A program made the translations under genes and the position numbers. Positions 8,634 through 18,514 of a stretch of 64,000 nucleotides of DNA are shown piece by piece. The notes below the pieces were generated by a model. It searched no databases. It was not told the DNA's origin and was given only the letters and a program-made list of their open reading frames with translations. Source of the stretch: Thiocystis violacea (GTDB taxonomy: Bacteria; Pseudomonadota; Gammaproteobacteria; Chromatiales; Chromatiaceae); the NCBI RefSeq assembly GCF_016583565.1, contig NZ_NRRF01000009.1, positions 1 through 64,000 on the forward strand. The letters run 5' to 3'. Each line of letters begins with the position of its first letter. The first letter of the stretch is position 1.

Positions 8634-10883
8634 TTGAACCCCGCACTCGTTCGCTCGGCGTTGCTGTTGGTCTGTCTCCAGTTCTGGCTGGGGCTGGGGG
8701 CGGTTGCGGCTGGATCAGACGGCGCAACCTTCGTCGGCAGCCAGCGCTGTGCCGAATGCCATGAGGTCGAGCTCGAGCGCTGGCGCGGGTCCTATCACGA
8801 TCTGGCGATGACCGAGGCAACGGCGGAGACCGTTCTCGGCGATTTCAATGACGCCGAATTCACGGCCCAGGGCGTGACCTCGCGGTTCTTCAGGCGTGAC
8901 GGTGCCTTCATGGTCCGCACCCAGGGTCCCGACGGCGAGCCGCATGAGTATCCGATTGGCTACACCTTCGGCTGGTGGCCCCTTCAGCAATACCTCGTTC
9001 CCTTTCCGGGCGGGCGCCTGCAGAGCCTCGGCATCGCCTGGGACAGCCGGACCGCGGAGGAGGGTGGGCAACGCTGGTTCCATCTCTACCCGGATGCGTC
9101 CATCGATCACAACAGCCCGCTGCATTGGACCGGCCGGGATCAGAACTGGAACTACCAGTGCGCCGAGTGCCATTCCACCAATCTGAAAAAGGGCTACGAC
9201 CTCGCGACCGACAGCTTCCACACCACTTGGTCGGAGATCGACGTCGCCTGCGAGGCCTGTCATGGTCCGGCTTCACGCCACCTCGAGCAGGCGAGGCCGG
9301 CGGCACCGGGCGGGGCGCCGCAGTGGGACGCGACCAAGGGCCTGGTCGTGGATCTGGCCGACCGCGACGGCGGCCACTGGCTGATCGACCCGGAGAGCCA
9401 GCTGCCGCGCCGCTCGGTCCCGCGCAAGCAGCACACCCAGATCCAGGTCTGCGCCCGCTGCCATTCGCGGCGCGGGCAGATCAGCGATCACTATGTCTAC
9501 GGTCAGCCATTGGGGGACAGCCACCGGCTGGCGCTGCTCGATGAAGGGCTCTACTTCGCCGATGGTCAGATCCGGGACGAGGTCTATGTCTACGGGTCCT
9601 TCCTGCAGAGCCGCATGTTCGCCCACGGCGTCACCTGCACCGACTGCCACGACCCGCACAGTCTCAAGCTCAAGGCATCGCGCGACCAGGTCTGCGCGCA
9701 ATGCCACCTGCCGTCCAGATACGCGACCCAGGCTCACCACCACCATGAGAGCGACTCGGCGGGCGCCTCCTGCACCGCCTGCCACATGCCGCAGCGGCAC
9801 TACATGGTGATCGACGAGCGCGCCGATCACAGTCTGCGTATCCCCAGGCCGGACCTGAGCATCGCAACCGACAGTCCCAATGCCTGCAACGACTGTCATG
9901 CCGACAAGTCGAGCGAATGGGCGCTGGAAGCCTTCCAGTCCTGGTACGGGGAGGCGGCGACGCAGCGTCCGCGGTTCGGCGAGGCCCTGCATGCGGGGCG
10001 CACAGGTCAGCGCCAGGCGCCTCACAAGCTCATCGCCCTGGCCGCCGACGAGGCCCAACCTGGCATTGCGCGCGCAACCGCGCTCGATCTTCTTCACCGT
10101 TACCCGGATCCGACGCACATGCTGACCCTGCGTCGGCTGCTGCAGGACCGCGATTCCCTCGTCCGAGCGGCCGCCGTGCGCTATCTGGATACCACGGATG
10201 CCAAGACGCTGATGGAGCTGGGTTTCCCCTTGCTCGCCGACCCCATCCTCGCCGTGCGCACCGAGGCGGCGCGCACCCTGGCCCCGCTCGCCGCCATGCC
10301 CCTGCCGGACGGCGACCAGGCGCGTCTTCAGCGCGCCTTGACGGCCTACCGCGAGTCCCAGTTGGTGAACGCCGAGCGCCCCGAGTCGCACCTCAACATC
10401 GGCCTGGTCGAGACGGCCGCCCATCGCCCCGAGGCGGCCGAGCGGGCCTACCGCACCGCGCTTCGGCTCGACCCCAGGTTCGCGCCCGCCTATGTGAACC
10501 TGGCGGACCTCTACCGTGCGCTCGGACGCGACGCGGACGGCGAGACCGTCCTCAAGCAGGGCCTGGAAGCGGTCCCGGAGAATGCGAGCCTGCACTATGC
10601 ACTCGGCCTGCTACAGATCCGCGCCAAGGCGCTACCGAAGGCGGTGATCTCCTTCGCCCGCGCCGCCGAGCTGGACCCGGCCAATGCCCGCTACCCCTAT
10701 GTGCAGGCGCTGGCGGTTCAGGGCAGTGGAGATCTGGCCAAGGCCCTAGCCATCCTCGAGCAGGCCCTGGAGCGCCATCCGGACGACCGCGACATCCTGG
10801 TCGCCCTCGTCACCTTCAATCAGCAGGGCGGTCACCAAGACGCGGCGCTGGACTACGCCGCCCGTCTCAAGGCGCTGGAGTAG
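8634..10883 (+). CDS. Octaheme cytochrome c with HEAT and TPR repeats
   Basis: A 749-residue exported protein. After a signal peptide (about 1-26) come eight CXXCH heme-binding motifs: CAECH, CAECH, CEACH, CARCH, CTDCH, CAQCH, CTACH and CNDCH (roughly residues 40-425). This is the cytochrome c554-like multiheme arrangement. A HEAT-like stretch (about 450-565) and several TPR units (about 580-745) follow. Proteins of this type are found in many proteobacteria as periplasmic electron carriers or assembly scaffolds; the electron partners are unknown. The start is a TTG at 8634 with AAGGAG seven bases ahead, which places the signal peptide correctly; no in-frame ATG fits. Confidence 0.85.
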   Translation: MNPALVRSALLLVCLQFWLGLGAVAAGSDGATFVGSQRCAECHEVELERWRGSYHDLAMTEATAETVLGDFNDAEFTAQGVTSRFFRRDGAFMVRTQGPDGEPHEYPIGYTFGWWPLQQYLVPFPGGRLQSLGIAWDSRTAEEGGQRWFHLYPDASIDHNSPLHWTGRDQNWNYQCAECHSTNLKKGYDLATDSFHTTWSEIDVACEACHGPASRHLEQARPAAPGGAPQWDATKGLVVDLADRDGGHWLIDPESQLPRRSVPRKQHTQIQVCARCHSRRGQISDHYVYGQPLGDSHRLALLDEGLYFADGQIRDEVYVYGSFLQSRMFAHGVTCTDCHDPHSLKLKASRDQVCAQCHLPSRYATQAHHHHESDSAGASCTACHMPQRHYMVIDERADHSLRIPRPDLSIATDSPNACNDCHADKSSEWALEAFQSWYGEAATQRPRFGEALHAGRTGQRQAPHKLIALAADEAQPGIARATALDLLHRYPDPTHMLTLRRLLQDRDSLVRAAAVRYLDTTDAKTLMELGFPLLADPILAVRTEAARTLAPLAAMPLPDGDQARLQRALTAYRESQLVNAERPESHLNIGLVETAAHRPEAAERAYRTALRLDPRFAPAYVNLADLYRALGRDADGETVLKQGLEAVPENASLHYALGLLQIRAKALPKAVISFARAAELDPANARYPYVQALAVQGSGDLAKALAILEQALERHPDDRDILVALVTFNQQGGHQDAALDYAARLKALE

Positions 10884-10967
10884 CCTGGTCTGGTCTCGAT
10901 CATCGAGTCGGCCAGTCATCACTGATGCTCGCACCCGAGCCCGGGTGGCAGGCGGCTATGTGCTCCG

Positions 10968-11564
10968 TCAATCGCCTGAGTGCTCGTCGTTCGTCCCCGG
11001 GCCGAGCACCAGGGCAAGCCCGAAACGGACTTGACCGGCGGTCTTGTCGCGGATCAGCTCCCAGTCGGGGGGCAAGGGCGGAAACCCCGTCTGAATCGGC
11101 GCCTCCAGATAGACGCGGGTCTCTGCCCCGAGCCAGCCATTGGCCGTCAGGCGCTCAATGGCGGGTGCGAGCAGTCCCTCGGCGAAGGGCGGGTCCAGAA
11201 AGATCAGGTCGAAGGGCGCCGGCGCGACGCGCGTCAACCACTCCAGGGCGTCGGTCTGGTGGATGGCGATCTCGGCGGCGCCGAGGCTCTGGGCATTCGC
11301 CCGCAGCTGACGGACCACGGGTGTGGCACGCTCCAGCATCACGACCTCGGACGCGCCACGCGAAGCCGCCTCGAACCCCAGCGCCCCACTGCCGGCGAAG
11401 GCATCCAGACAGCGTGCCCCCGCGATGACGGGCGTGAGCCAGTTGAACAGGGTTTCGCGCACGCGGTCGGCCGTCGGCCTCAGCCCGGGTTGATCCGGGA
11501 AGGGCAGGCGCCGGCCGCGGAAACGCCCGCCGACGACCCTGAGCTGGTTCCTAGTCTGCGCCAC
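10968..11564 (-). CDS. rsmD: 16S rRNA (guanine966-N2)-methyltransferase RsmD
   Basis: A 198-residue SAM-dependent methyltransferase. The start RNQLRVVGGRFRGRRL, the segment LRPTADRVRETLFNWL and the SAM site LDAFAGSGALGFEA are characteristic of RsmD, and the catalytic motif is FLDPPF. It methylates G966 of 16S rRNA. The gene overlaps the end of the upstream M16 peptidase gene by 14 bp and shares its direction, so the three minus-strand genes are probably one operon, an arrangement common in gammaproteobacteria upstream of ftsY. Confidence 0.95.
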   Translation of the reverse strand: MAQTRNQLRVVGGRFRGRRLPFPDQPGLRPTADRVRETLFNWLTPVIAGARCLDAFAGSGALGFEAASRGASEVVMLERATPVVRQLRANAQSLGAAEIAIHQTDALEWLTRVAPAPFDLIFLDPPFAEGLLAPAIERLTANGWLGAETRVYLEAPIQTGFPPLPPDWELIRDKTAGQVRFGLALVLGPGTNDEHSGD

Positions 11565-12939
11565 GGGTCTCGACGACGGGCTCTTGGCTGCGGCCGACGG
11601 TCACGATGGCTAAGCGCTCGGGATCGACGCGGCGCGCAAAGGCGTCGCGAATCTGCTCGGCCGTCACCGCGGCGATGCGGTCGGTGAAGCGGTCCAGGTA
11701 GTCGAGCGGCAGCTTGTAGAAGCCGATGACCGCCAGGTACTGGATGATGTTGCCGTTGCTGGCGATCTTGAGCGGGAAGCCGCCCGTGATGTTCTTCTGG
11801 GCGGCGGTCAGCTCCGCCTGCGTCGGCCCCCGCTCAAGGAAGCGCTCGAGCGTTTCGAGCATCACCTGGCGCGCCTGCTCGGCCTGATCGTTGCGCGTCT
11901 TCAGCCCCATGAGGAAGGGGCCTGGCTGCGCCAGCGGCAGGAAGTAGCTGTAGGTGCTGTAGGACAGGCCGCGCTTCTCGCGGATCTCGTCCATGAGGAT
12001 GGACACCAGCCCGCTACCGCCCAGGATGTGATTGCCGATATAGAGCGGGAAATAGTCCGGATCCCCGCGCTTCATGCCCGGCTGGCCGGCCAGGACCGTG
12101 GTCTGACTGGAAGGGAAGTCGATGGCCTGGAGCGACCCGGCGGCGAGCGGCGAGACCTTGGGCAGCGGTGCCGCCGCCTCGCCCTTCGGCAGCCCGGCCG
12201 TGATGCGTTCCGCCAGCGCCTGCGCGCCGGCCCGGTCGAGATCCCCGACAATGGCCACCAAGGCGTTGGCCGCGACATAGTAGCGGGCGTGAAAGGCGAC
12301 CAGCGCGTCGCGCGCGATCGCCGCGATGGAGGCGGACGTCCCCGAGGGATCACCCGCGTAGGGGTGGTTTTGGAAGACCGCCCGATAGAGCGCCTTTTGG
12401 GCGACATCACCGGGCGATTCCTCGTCCTGACGCAGCGCGATGAGACGGTTCTGCCGGACCCGCTCCAGCGCCTTGGGCTCGAAGCTCGGCTTGGCCAAGA
12501 CCGCCGTCAGGGTGTCGATGGCCGTCTCCAGGGCCGGTTGGCGGGTGAGGGAGCGCAGCGACACCGAGGTCATGTCCCGGTCGACGCCCGCGCTCAGCGA
12601 GGCGCCGACATTGTCGAGCCGGTCGGCCAGGGCGTCGGCGTCCCAGTCGCCGGCGCCTTCGTCGAGCATGGCGGCCGTCATGGAGGCGAGCCCCGCCTGC
12701 TCGCCGTCCCGCGCACTCCCGGCGTCGAAGACCACCTTGACGTCGATCATGGGGATCTCGGGCGCGGCGACGAAGAGCACGCGCGCGCCATTGCTCGTCT
12801 CCCAGGTCTGGATCGCCGGCGTCGCCTGGGCAACGGGTGCGCCGACCAGCAGCAGCGCCAGCCAGGGCGCGACTGCGCGAGGGATTCCGCCGCGCGCGGC
12901 CGCGGACTTGAGACCGGCGAAGATCAAATCAGCGAACAT
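11551..12939 (-). CDS. M16-family peptidase subunit lacking the zinc motif
   Basis: A 462-residue M16 (pitrilysin) homologue with an N-terminal export signal and the two-domain M16 layout. The HXXEH zinc-binding motif is absent: the corresponding helix reads LASMTAAMLDEG. It is therefore likely a non-catalytic partner of the neighbouring M16 protein, like the alpha/beta pairs of mitochondrial processing peptidase and some bacterial heterodimers. It overlaps the upstream gene by 11 bp, which supports coupled synthesis of a heterodimer. Confidence 0.85.
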   Translation of the reverse strand: MFADLIFAGLKSAAARGGIPRAVAPWLALLLVGAPVAQATPAIQTWETSNGARVLFVAAPEIPMIDVKVVFDAGSARDGEQAGLASMTAAMLDEGAGDWDADALADRLDNVGASLSAGVDRDMTSVSLRSLTRQPALETAIDTLTAVLAKPSFEPKALERVRQNRLIALRQDEESPGDVAQKALYRAVFQNHPYAGDPSGTSASIAAIARDALVAFHARYYVAANALVAIVGDLDRAGAQALAERITAGLPKGEAAAPLPKVSPLAAGSLQAIDFPSSQTTVLAGQPGMKRGDPDYFPLYIGNHILGGSGLVSILMDEIREKRGLSYSTYSYFLPLAQPGPFLMGLKTRNDQAEQARQVMLETLERFLERGPTQAELTAAQKNITGGFPLKIASNGNIIQYLAVIGFYKLPLDYLDRFTDRIAAVTAEQIRDAFARRVDPERLAIVTVGRSQEPVVETRGAD

Positions 12940-14305
12940 GGGTCTGTCCTCCTATCCCCAGGCTGGGGCGCACGGGCTGCTTGCCGTCGAGCGGCTGCGG
13001 ATCGAGCACGGCGACCGTGAGCCGGTCCGGCGTCAGGTACTTCTTGGCGACGGTCTGAACCTGCTCGGGCGTGACGGCGGCGAGGGCATCGACATAGGTC
13101 TCCGAGAGCCGCCAGTCCAGGCCGATGCTCTCCAGTTGACCCAGCATCATCGCCTGATAGAAGAGCGAATCCTGCTCGTAGACCTTGGCGGCGACCACCT
13201 GATTGCGCACCCGCTCCAGCTCGGCGGCACTGACCGGCTCGCTGCGCACGCGCTCGATCTGCGCGCGCAAGGCCGCCTCCAGGTCCGCGACGCCGTGGCC
13301 CTTGGCCGGTACGCCATCGAAGAGGAAGAGGCCGGGCAGACGCTGGAAGACGCTGTAGCTCGCACCGGCGGAGGCGGCGATCTGATCGCCGCGCACCAGT
13401 TCGCGGGCGAAGCGTGAGCTGTCGCCCCCATCCAGCACGGAGGAGAGGATCTCCAGGGCATAGGGCTCCCAGTCCTCGGCGGCATCGGCGACGGCCGGCG
13501 TCTTGTAGCCCATCAGGAGATAGGACTCCTTCGCCGGGGCCTTCACCTCCAGCCGCTTCTCGCCGTGCTGTGCGGGCTCGCTCCGCGTCTTGGGCGGGCG
13601 GATCTCCTCGGCCGCGAGCGGTCCGAAATAGGTCTCGGCAAGGCTGAAGACCTGCTCGGGATCCACATCTCCGGCAACCACCAGCGTGGCATTGTTCGGC
13701 GCATACCAGAGCCGATACCAATCGCTCAGGTCCGCGAGTTGCAGCTGCTCCAGATCGCCCGGCCAGCCGATGACCGGATTGCCGTAGGGCGAGGCGTCGA
13801 AGGCGACGGCGTTGAAGCGTTCGTAAGTGAGGGATTGCGGGTCATCGTCCGTGCGCATGCGCCGCTCTTCCTTCACGACCTCCAGCTCCTTGGTGAATTC
13901 CTTGTCGGCCAGCGCCAGATGGCGCATGCGGTCGGATTCGAGCTTGAAGGAGATCTCCAGCCGATCCTTGGCCAGGTTCTGGTAGTAGGCGGTGAAATCG
14001 CGCCCGGTAAAGGCATTCTCCTCGCCACCGTTCTCCGCGACGATGCGGGAGAACTCGCCTGGCGGGTGGCTCTCCGTGCCCTGGAACATCATGTGCTCAA
14101 GGACGTGCGAGACCCCCGTGATGCCGCCGTATTCGTAGCTCGAACCGATGCGGTACCACAGCTGCGAGGTCAGGATGGGGGCACGATGGTCTGGCTTGAC
14201 CAGGACCTTGAGGCCGTTGTCGAGCCTTCGCTCGTAGACCTTGGGCTCGGCCGCCGCAACCAGCGGCAGCAGGCAGATGAGGAAGGCGATGAATCGTCGC
14301 TGCAT
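12929..14305 (-). CDS. M16-family zinc metallopeptidase, catalytic subunit
   Basis: A 458-residue exported M16 peptidase. A short signal peptide (MQRRFIAFLICLLPLVAAAEP) precedes the zinc motif HVLEH in VSHVLEHMMFQGT; the third zinc ligand Glu lies downstream in the ENAFTGRDFTAYY region as usual. I chose the ATG at 14305 because GGAG lies just in front and the signal peptide starts there; the frame runs back to 14353. It probably pairs in the periplasm with the next gene product, which lacks the zinc motif. The substrate is unknown. Confidence 0.88.
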   Translation of the reverse strand: MQRRFIAFLICLLPLVAAAEPKVYERRLDNGLKVLVKPDHRAPILTSQLWYRIGSSYEYGGITGVSHVLEHMMFQGTESHPPGEFSRIVAENGGEENAFTGRDFTAYYQNLAKDRLEISFKLESDRMRHLALADKEFTKELEVVKEERRMRTDDDPQSLTYERFNAVAFDASPYGNPVIGWPGDLEQLQLADLSDWYRLWYAPNNATLVVAGDVDPEQVFSLAETYFGPLAAEEIRPPKTRSEPAQHGEKRLEVKAPAKESYLLMGYKTPAVADAAEDWEPYALEILSSVLDGGDSSRFARELVRGDQIAASAGASYSVFQRLPGLFLFDGVPAKGHGVADLEAALRAQIERVRSEPVSAAELERVRNQVVAAKVYEQDSLFYQAMMLGQLESIGLDWRLSETYVDALAAVTPEQVQTVAKKYLTPDRLTVAVLDPQPLDGKQPVRPSLGIGGQTHVR

Positions 14306-14541
14306 GAAGACTCCATATCGATGACGCGGATCGGACTGGAAACCTATGGGCAAGCCGAACCGGTCGGTAGTTCCCCGGACGCCGCTCGATCTGTCCGCGG
14401 ATCGAGCACGGGTTGTCGAAGGCGCATGTCCGCGCGCCCGGCGCGGTCAGGCGAGCGAAAGGGCGATCTGGTAGCATGGCGCCATCGTCTGGCTGGCCGA
14501 TCCAGGCCCGCCCTCACCCTCAAGACCGATCACACAGCGCT

Positions 14542-15915
14542 ATGTTTGGTTTCGGAAAAAAGAACAAGACACCGGGGGATCCGGAGCAGGACGCGCAGGC
14601 GTTGGAGGCGGTGGAGCCCGCCCCGCCAGCGAGCGAGCCCGCAGCCGCGCCGGAGCTGCCCTTGTCCGCCGATCGGCCGAAGAAGCCCTGGTTCGGCAAA
14701 CTCTTTGGGTCCGGCAAGTCCAAGGACTCCGATGCGGAGCCGTTGGACGCGGAGGCCGTGACACCAGCGATCGCGGACGAGCCCCTGACAGTGAGGCAGC
14801 CGCCGGCGCCGGTCAAGCCGAGTCCTGCCGTCGAGCCGCGAGAGCCTGTCGTCTCCGCCAAGCCGCCCGCCGCCAAAGCGACCAGACCAGAAACGCCAGC
14901 TCCCGCCGCACGGCCGCAAGCTCCGCCACCCAGCCCGGCCCCGGCAGTGACGGCGTCGGCCGCCGTCGACGCGGGCGGCGAGCCGGAGTCCGAGCACAAG
15001 CGCGGCGTCCTCAAGCGGCTGCGCACCCGCCTGTCACGCACGCGCAGCAACTTGGGTGATGGGCTCGGCAACCTCTTCCTGGGTCGCAAGCGCATCGACG
15101 ACGAGCTCATGGAAGAGCTCGAAACCCTGCTCATCACCGCGGACGTTGGCATGGATGCGACCACGCGCATCATCCGCGACCTAGCCGAGCGCGTGAAGCG
15201 CAAGTCGCTCGCGGATCCGCAGGCCCTGCTCGGGGCGCTCAAGGGGCAGCTGCGCGACATCCTGATCGCCGCGGACGGCCCGGTGCGCCAGCCCGCCCCC
15301 GGTAAGCCGCAGGTCGTCCTCATGGTCGGCATCAATGGCGCGGGCAAGACGACGACCATCGGCAAGCTCGCCAAACGGCTCAAGGAGGAGGGCAACAGCG
15401 TCATGCTCGCGGCGGGCGATACCTTTCGCGCCGCCGCCGTCGAGCAGCTCGAGACCTGGGGTGAGCGCAACGCCATTCCGGTGATCGCGCAGCACACGGG
15501 GGCGGACTCCGCCTCCGTGGTCTTCGACGCCTTGCAGGCGGCCACCGCGCGGGGCGCGGACGTGCTCATCGCCGACACCGCCGGGCGCCTGCACACCAAG
15601 ACGAATCTGATGGACGAGCTAGCCAAGGTCGCGCGGGTGCTCAAGAAGATCGACCCCGAGGCGCCGCACGAGGTCATGCTGGTCGTGGATGCCACCACGG
15701 GCCAGAACGCGCTCAATCAGGCCGAGCACTTCCACCGTGCCGTGGGCCTCACCGGCATCACGCTCACCAAGCTGGACGGCACGGCCAAGGGCGGCATCGT
15801 CTTCGCGATCGCGGAGCGGCTCAAGGTCCCCATCCGCTTCATCGGCGTGGGAGAGTCCATCGAGGATCTGCGTCCATTCGATCCGGACGAGTTCATCGAT
15901 GCCTTGCTCGGCTGA
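14542..15915 (+). CDS. ftsY: Signal recognition particle receptor FtsY
   Basis: A 457-residue SRP receptor GTPase. An acidic, Pro/Ala-rich A domain (about 1-150) is followed by the N domain and the GTPase G domain, with P-loop GINGAGKTTTIGKLA, DTFRAAA, DTAGR and TKLDGTAKGG. It docks ribosome-SRP complexes at the inner membrane. I chose the ATG at 14542 (MFGFGKKN, a typical FtsY beginning) over an upstream start at 14413 whose extension lacks similarity. The order ftsY-ftsE-ftsX is conserved in gammaproteobacteria. Confidence 0.96.
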   Translation: MFGFGKKNKTPGDPEQDAQALEAVEPAPPASEPAAAPELPLSADRPKKPWFGKLFGSGKSKDSDAEPLDAEAVTPAIADEPLTVRQPPAPVKPSPAVEPREPVVSAKPPAAKATRPETPAPAARPQAPPPSPAPAVTASAAVDAGGEPESEHKRGVLKRLRTRLSRTRSNLGDGLGNLFLGRKRIDDELMEELETLLITADVGMDATTRIIRDLAERVKRKSLADPQALLGALKGQLRDILIAADGPVRQPAPGKPQVVLMVGINGAGKTTTIGKLAKRLKEEGNSVMLAAGDTFRAAAVEQLETWGERNAIPVIAQHTGADSASVVFDALQAATARGADVLIADTAGRLHTKTNLMDELAKVARVLKKIDPEAPHEVMLVVDATTGQNALNQAEHFHRAVGLTGITLTKLDGTAKGGIVFAIAERLKVPIRFIGVGESIEDLRPFDPDEFIDALLG

Positions 15916-15927
15916 GGGAGTCCGCTG

Positions 15928-16596
15928 TTGATTCGATTCGAGCACGTTTTCAAGCGCTATCCCGAGCGCGGCGAGGCCCTGGCCAACGTCAATCTGGAGA
16001 TCCAGGCCGGGGAGATGGTCTTCCTGACCGGCCACTCGGGCGCCGGCAAGAGCACCATGCTGCGCCTGATCGGTCTGCTGGAGCGGCCCAGTCGCGGCCA
16101 GATCGTCGTCAACGGCCGCAACCTGGCGACCCTGCCGCGCCGTCACATCCCCTTCTACAGGCGGGAGGTCGGCATGATCTTTCAGGATCACCGCCTCCTG
16201 CCGGACCGCAGCATCTTCGACAACGTTGCCCTGCCACTGGTGGTCGCCGGCGTGGGCCAGAAGGAGATCGGCCGCCGCGTGCGTGCCGCGTTGGATCAAG
16301 TCGGCCTGCTCAAGCGCGAGCGCGCCACGCCCGTGGCACTCTCCGGCGGCGAACAGCAGCGGGTGGGCATCGCCCGCGCCGTCGTGGGCAGACCGCCCGT
16401 GCTGGTCGCCGACGAGCCGACGGGCAACCTGGATCCTGACCTCTCCCGCGAGATCTTCGAGCTGTTCGAACGCTTTCACTACGTCGGTGTCACGCTGCTG
16501 ATCGCCACCCATGATCTGAACCTGGTGCGCAGCATGCGTCACCGGACATTGACGCTGGGCGACGGACGCCTCGTCAATGACACGGGGGATTGGTAG
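15928..16596 (+). CDS. ftsE: Cell division ATP-binding protein FtsE
   Basis: A 222-residue ABC ATPase with Walker [10 protein letters not shown], signature LSGGEQQR and Walker [13 protein letters not shown]. It forms the FtsEX complex that activates peptidoglycan hydrolases at the septum. The start is a TTG at 15928 preceded by GGGAG at 8 bases; it gives the standard family beginning [12 protein letters not shown]. The gene lies 12 bp after ftsY and ends 3 bp before ftsX. Confidence 0.96.
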   Translation: MIRFEHVFKRYPERGEALANVNLEIQAGEMVFLTGHSGAGKSTMLRLIGLLERPSRGQIVVNGRNLATLPRRHIPFYRREVGMIFQDHRLLPDRSIFDNVALPLVVAGVGQKEIGRRVRAALDQVGLLKRERATPVALSGGEQQRVGIARAVVGRPPVLVADEPTGNLDPDLSREIFELFERFHYVGVTLLIATHDLNLVRSMRHRTLTLGDGRLVNDTGDW

Positions 16597-16599
16597 GTC

Positions 16600-17565
16600 A
16601 TGGCGAAGCAACGCATACGCCGCAAGCGTGGACCACGGCTGCTCGACCTCCCCGGCATCTGGTTGAGTCAGCACCTGCAGACGTCGATCGAGACACTGCG
16701 CCGACTCAAGGCGGCACCGCTGCCCTCGGCCATGACCGTCGCCGTGATCGGCATCTCGCTCGCCTTGCCGGCGGCGCTCTACGTGATGACCGAGAACCTT
16801 CGCGCCATGGCCGGCGGCTGGGATCAGACCGCGGCCATTTCACTCTTCCTGAAGTTCGAGACCGATGACGCCCATGCCAACCAGCTGTCTCGCGACCTCA
16901 CCACCTGGTCGGAGATCGCGCGCGTTCACCTCATCACGCGCGAGCAGGCGCTGGAGGAGTTTCGCGCCCTCGGCGGATTCGAAGAGGCGCTGGAGAAGAT
17001 CACCAAGAATCCCCTGCCGGCCGTTCTCGCCATCTATCCGACGTCGAGCTACTCGGCACCTGGCCGGCTCGAGGCGCTGCAGAACAAGCTGCTGAAGCTC
17101 CCGGAGGCGGACTTCGCGCGGATGGATACCCTCTGGCTGCAGCGGTTCCAGGCCATTCTCGACCTGGTGCAGAATGCCTCGCTACTGCTCGGAGGGCTGT
17201 TGGGCGTCGGCGTGCTCCTGATCGTCGGCAACACCATTCGCCTTGAGATCCTGAACCGCCGTATCGAGATCGAGATCATGGAGCTGGTCGGCGCCACCGC
17301 CGCCTTCATTCGCCGCCCCTTCCTCTACACGGGAGCCTGGTATGGCCTGCTCGGCGGGACCACCGCCTGGCTGCTGGTCACCGTGGCCGTTCTGCTCCTG
17401 CAGCAGTCCGTCTCGAAGCTCGCCAGCCTCTATCGCAGCGAGTTCGAGCTCGCTGGGTTGGGTCTGACCGCGACCGGGGCCATGCTCGGAGGGAGCATCC
17501 TGCTGGGACTCATCGGCAGCTGGCTGGCGGTCAACCGCCATCTGCGCGGCGCGGAGCCGGAATGA
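16600..17565 (+). CDS. ftsX: Cell division protein FtsX
   Basis: A 321-residue FtsX-type permease with four predicted membrane segments: one near residue 50, a large periplasmic loop, then three from about residue 190 to the end. It couples FtsE ATPase activity in the cytoplasm to amidase activators in the periplasm. It begins 3 bp after the ftsE stop codon. Confidence 0.95.
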   Translation: MAKQRIRRKRGPRLLDLPGIWLSQHLQTSIETLRRLKAAPLPSAMTVAVIGISLALPAALYVMTENLRAMAGGWDQTAAISLFLKFETDDAHANQLSRDLTTWSEIARVHLITREQALEEFRALGGFEEALEKITKNPLPAVLAIYPTSSYSAPGRLEALQNKLLKLPEADFARMDTLWLQRFQAILDLVQNASLLLGGLLGVGVLLIVGNTIRLEILNRRIEIEIMELVGATAAFIRRPFLYTGAWYGLLGGTTAWLLVTVAVLLLQQSVSKLASLYRSEFELAGLGLTATGAMLGGSILLGLIGSWLAVNRHLRGAEPE

Positions 17566-17573
17566 TGGGCCAC

Positions 17574-17594
17574 GCCCGGGCGAAGGGCCCGGGC
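17574..17594. terminator. GC-rich hairpin between convergent genes
   Basis: GCCCGGGC is repeated as its own reverse complement around a GAAGG loop, between the stop codons of ftsX (plus) and the endonuclease-like gene (minus). It is well placed to end both transcripts, although neither side has a T-run. Confidence 0.5.
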
Positions 17595-17601
17595 CGCTGA
17601 T

Positions 17602-18393
17602 TCAGGGGAGCATGGAGGCGATTCGCGGCGGCTCTGGCTCCACGAAGCTCAGCCCCTCCGGCAGTTCGATCGTCATGCTGATCGGCAGATGGTCGGAGAG
17701 GGCATAGTCGATGACCCGCGCGGCAATGGTCTTCAGCGGACCGGACACCAGGATGTGGTCCAGGTTGTGGCGCGGGCGCCAGCTGGGAAAGGTCTTGAGC
17801 TCGCAATCCAGGCCGCGCATCTCGGCCTTGCGTACCATGCTGCGCAGCCCCTTGGAATCACAGCCGCAATTGAAGTCCCCCATCAAGACGCAATAGGGGT
17901 AGCTCTTCGCGAGCCTCATCAGGTAGTCCAGCTGACGGCGCCGCGCGCGCCACCCGAGCGCCAGATGCACGATGGCGACGGCGAGCACCTCATCGTTCGA
18001 GAGTGCGAGTTCCGCGAGAACGGCGCCGCGGCCGGGCAGGCCCGGCAGCTTATGCTCGGTGATCTGACGCGGGCGCAGCCGGCACAGCAGGCCATTGCTG
18101 TGCTGGGCGAAGGGGCCGAGATTGCGGTTGACCTGACAATACCAGTGGGGGAAGGCGCCATGACGGGCCAGATACTGGATCTGGTCGATATAGGAGCTGC
18201 GCATGCTGCCGGCATCGACTTCCTGGAGTCCGACGAGGTCGAAGCGACTCAGCAGTTGAGCGATGCGCGTCAGGTTGACCAAACGCTCGGGGTGAGGCAG
18301 GACATGCTTCCAGCTGTTGGTGAGATAGTCGCTGTACTGGCGGGAGTAGATACCCGCCTGCACGTTGTAGCTCAGCAGGTTGAGTTGCCGCAT
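17602..18393 (-). CDS. Endonuclease/exonuclease/phosphatase-family protein
   Basis: A 263-residue protein of the EEP fold. The beginning MRQLNLLSYNVQAGIYS, the metal-binding Glu in LVGLQEVDAGS, the segment LMGDFNCGCDS and the final LDHILVSG...LSDHLPI contain the conserved Asn, Glu, Asp and His residues of a Mg-dependent phosphodiesterase. The substrate could be nucleic acid, a phospholipid or an inositol phosphate; nothing here decides. I took the ATG at 18393 because the EEP fold starts there; the frame is open to 18510 without similarity. Confidence 0.85.
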   Translation of the reverse strand: MRQLNLLSYNVQAGIYSRQYSDYLTNSWKHVLPHPERLVNLTRIAQLLSRFDLVGLQEVDAGSMRSSYIDQIQYLARHGAFPHWYCQVNRNLGPFAQHSNGLLCRLRPRQITEHKLPGLPGRGAVLAELALSNDEVLAVAIVHLALGWRARRRQLDYLMRLAKSYPYCVLMGDFNCGCDSKGLRSMVRKAEMRGLDCELKTFPSWRPRHNLDHILVSGPLKTIAARVIDYALSDHLPISMTIELPEGLSFVEPEPPRIASMLP

Positions 18394-18514
18394 GGCGCGA
18401 AACGGGGGGCACGCTTGGGGACGGTGACGACGATATCCGGTGGACCCTAGCACAGGCCAGGCCAAGCACCAAGCCTCTGCGTACGCCCGCGGACCAGGGC
18501 CGGCCACCAAGAAC

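Noticed and set aside
9917..11428. A 503-codon plus-strand frame
   Set aside because: It overlaps the octaheme cytochrome gene in another frame and then rsmD antisense; Arg/Pro/Gly-rich without motifs.
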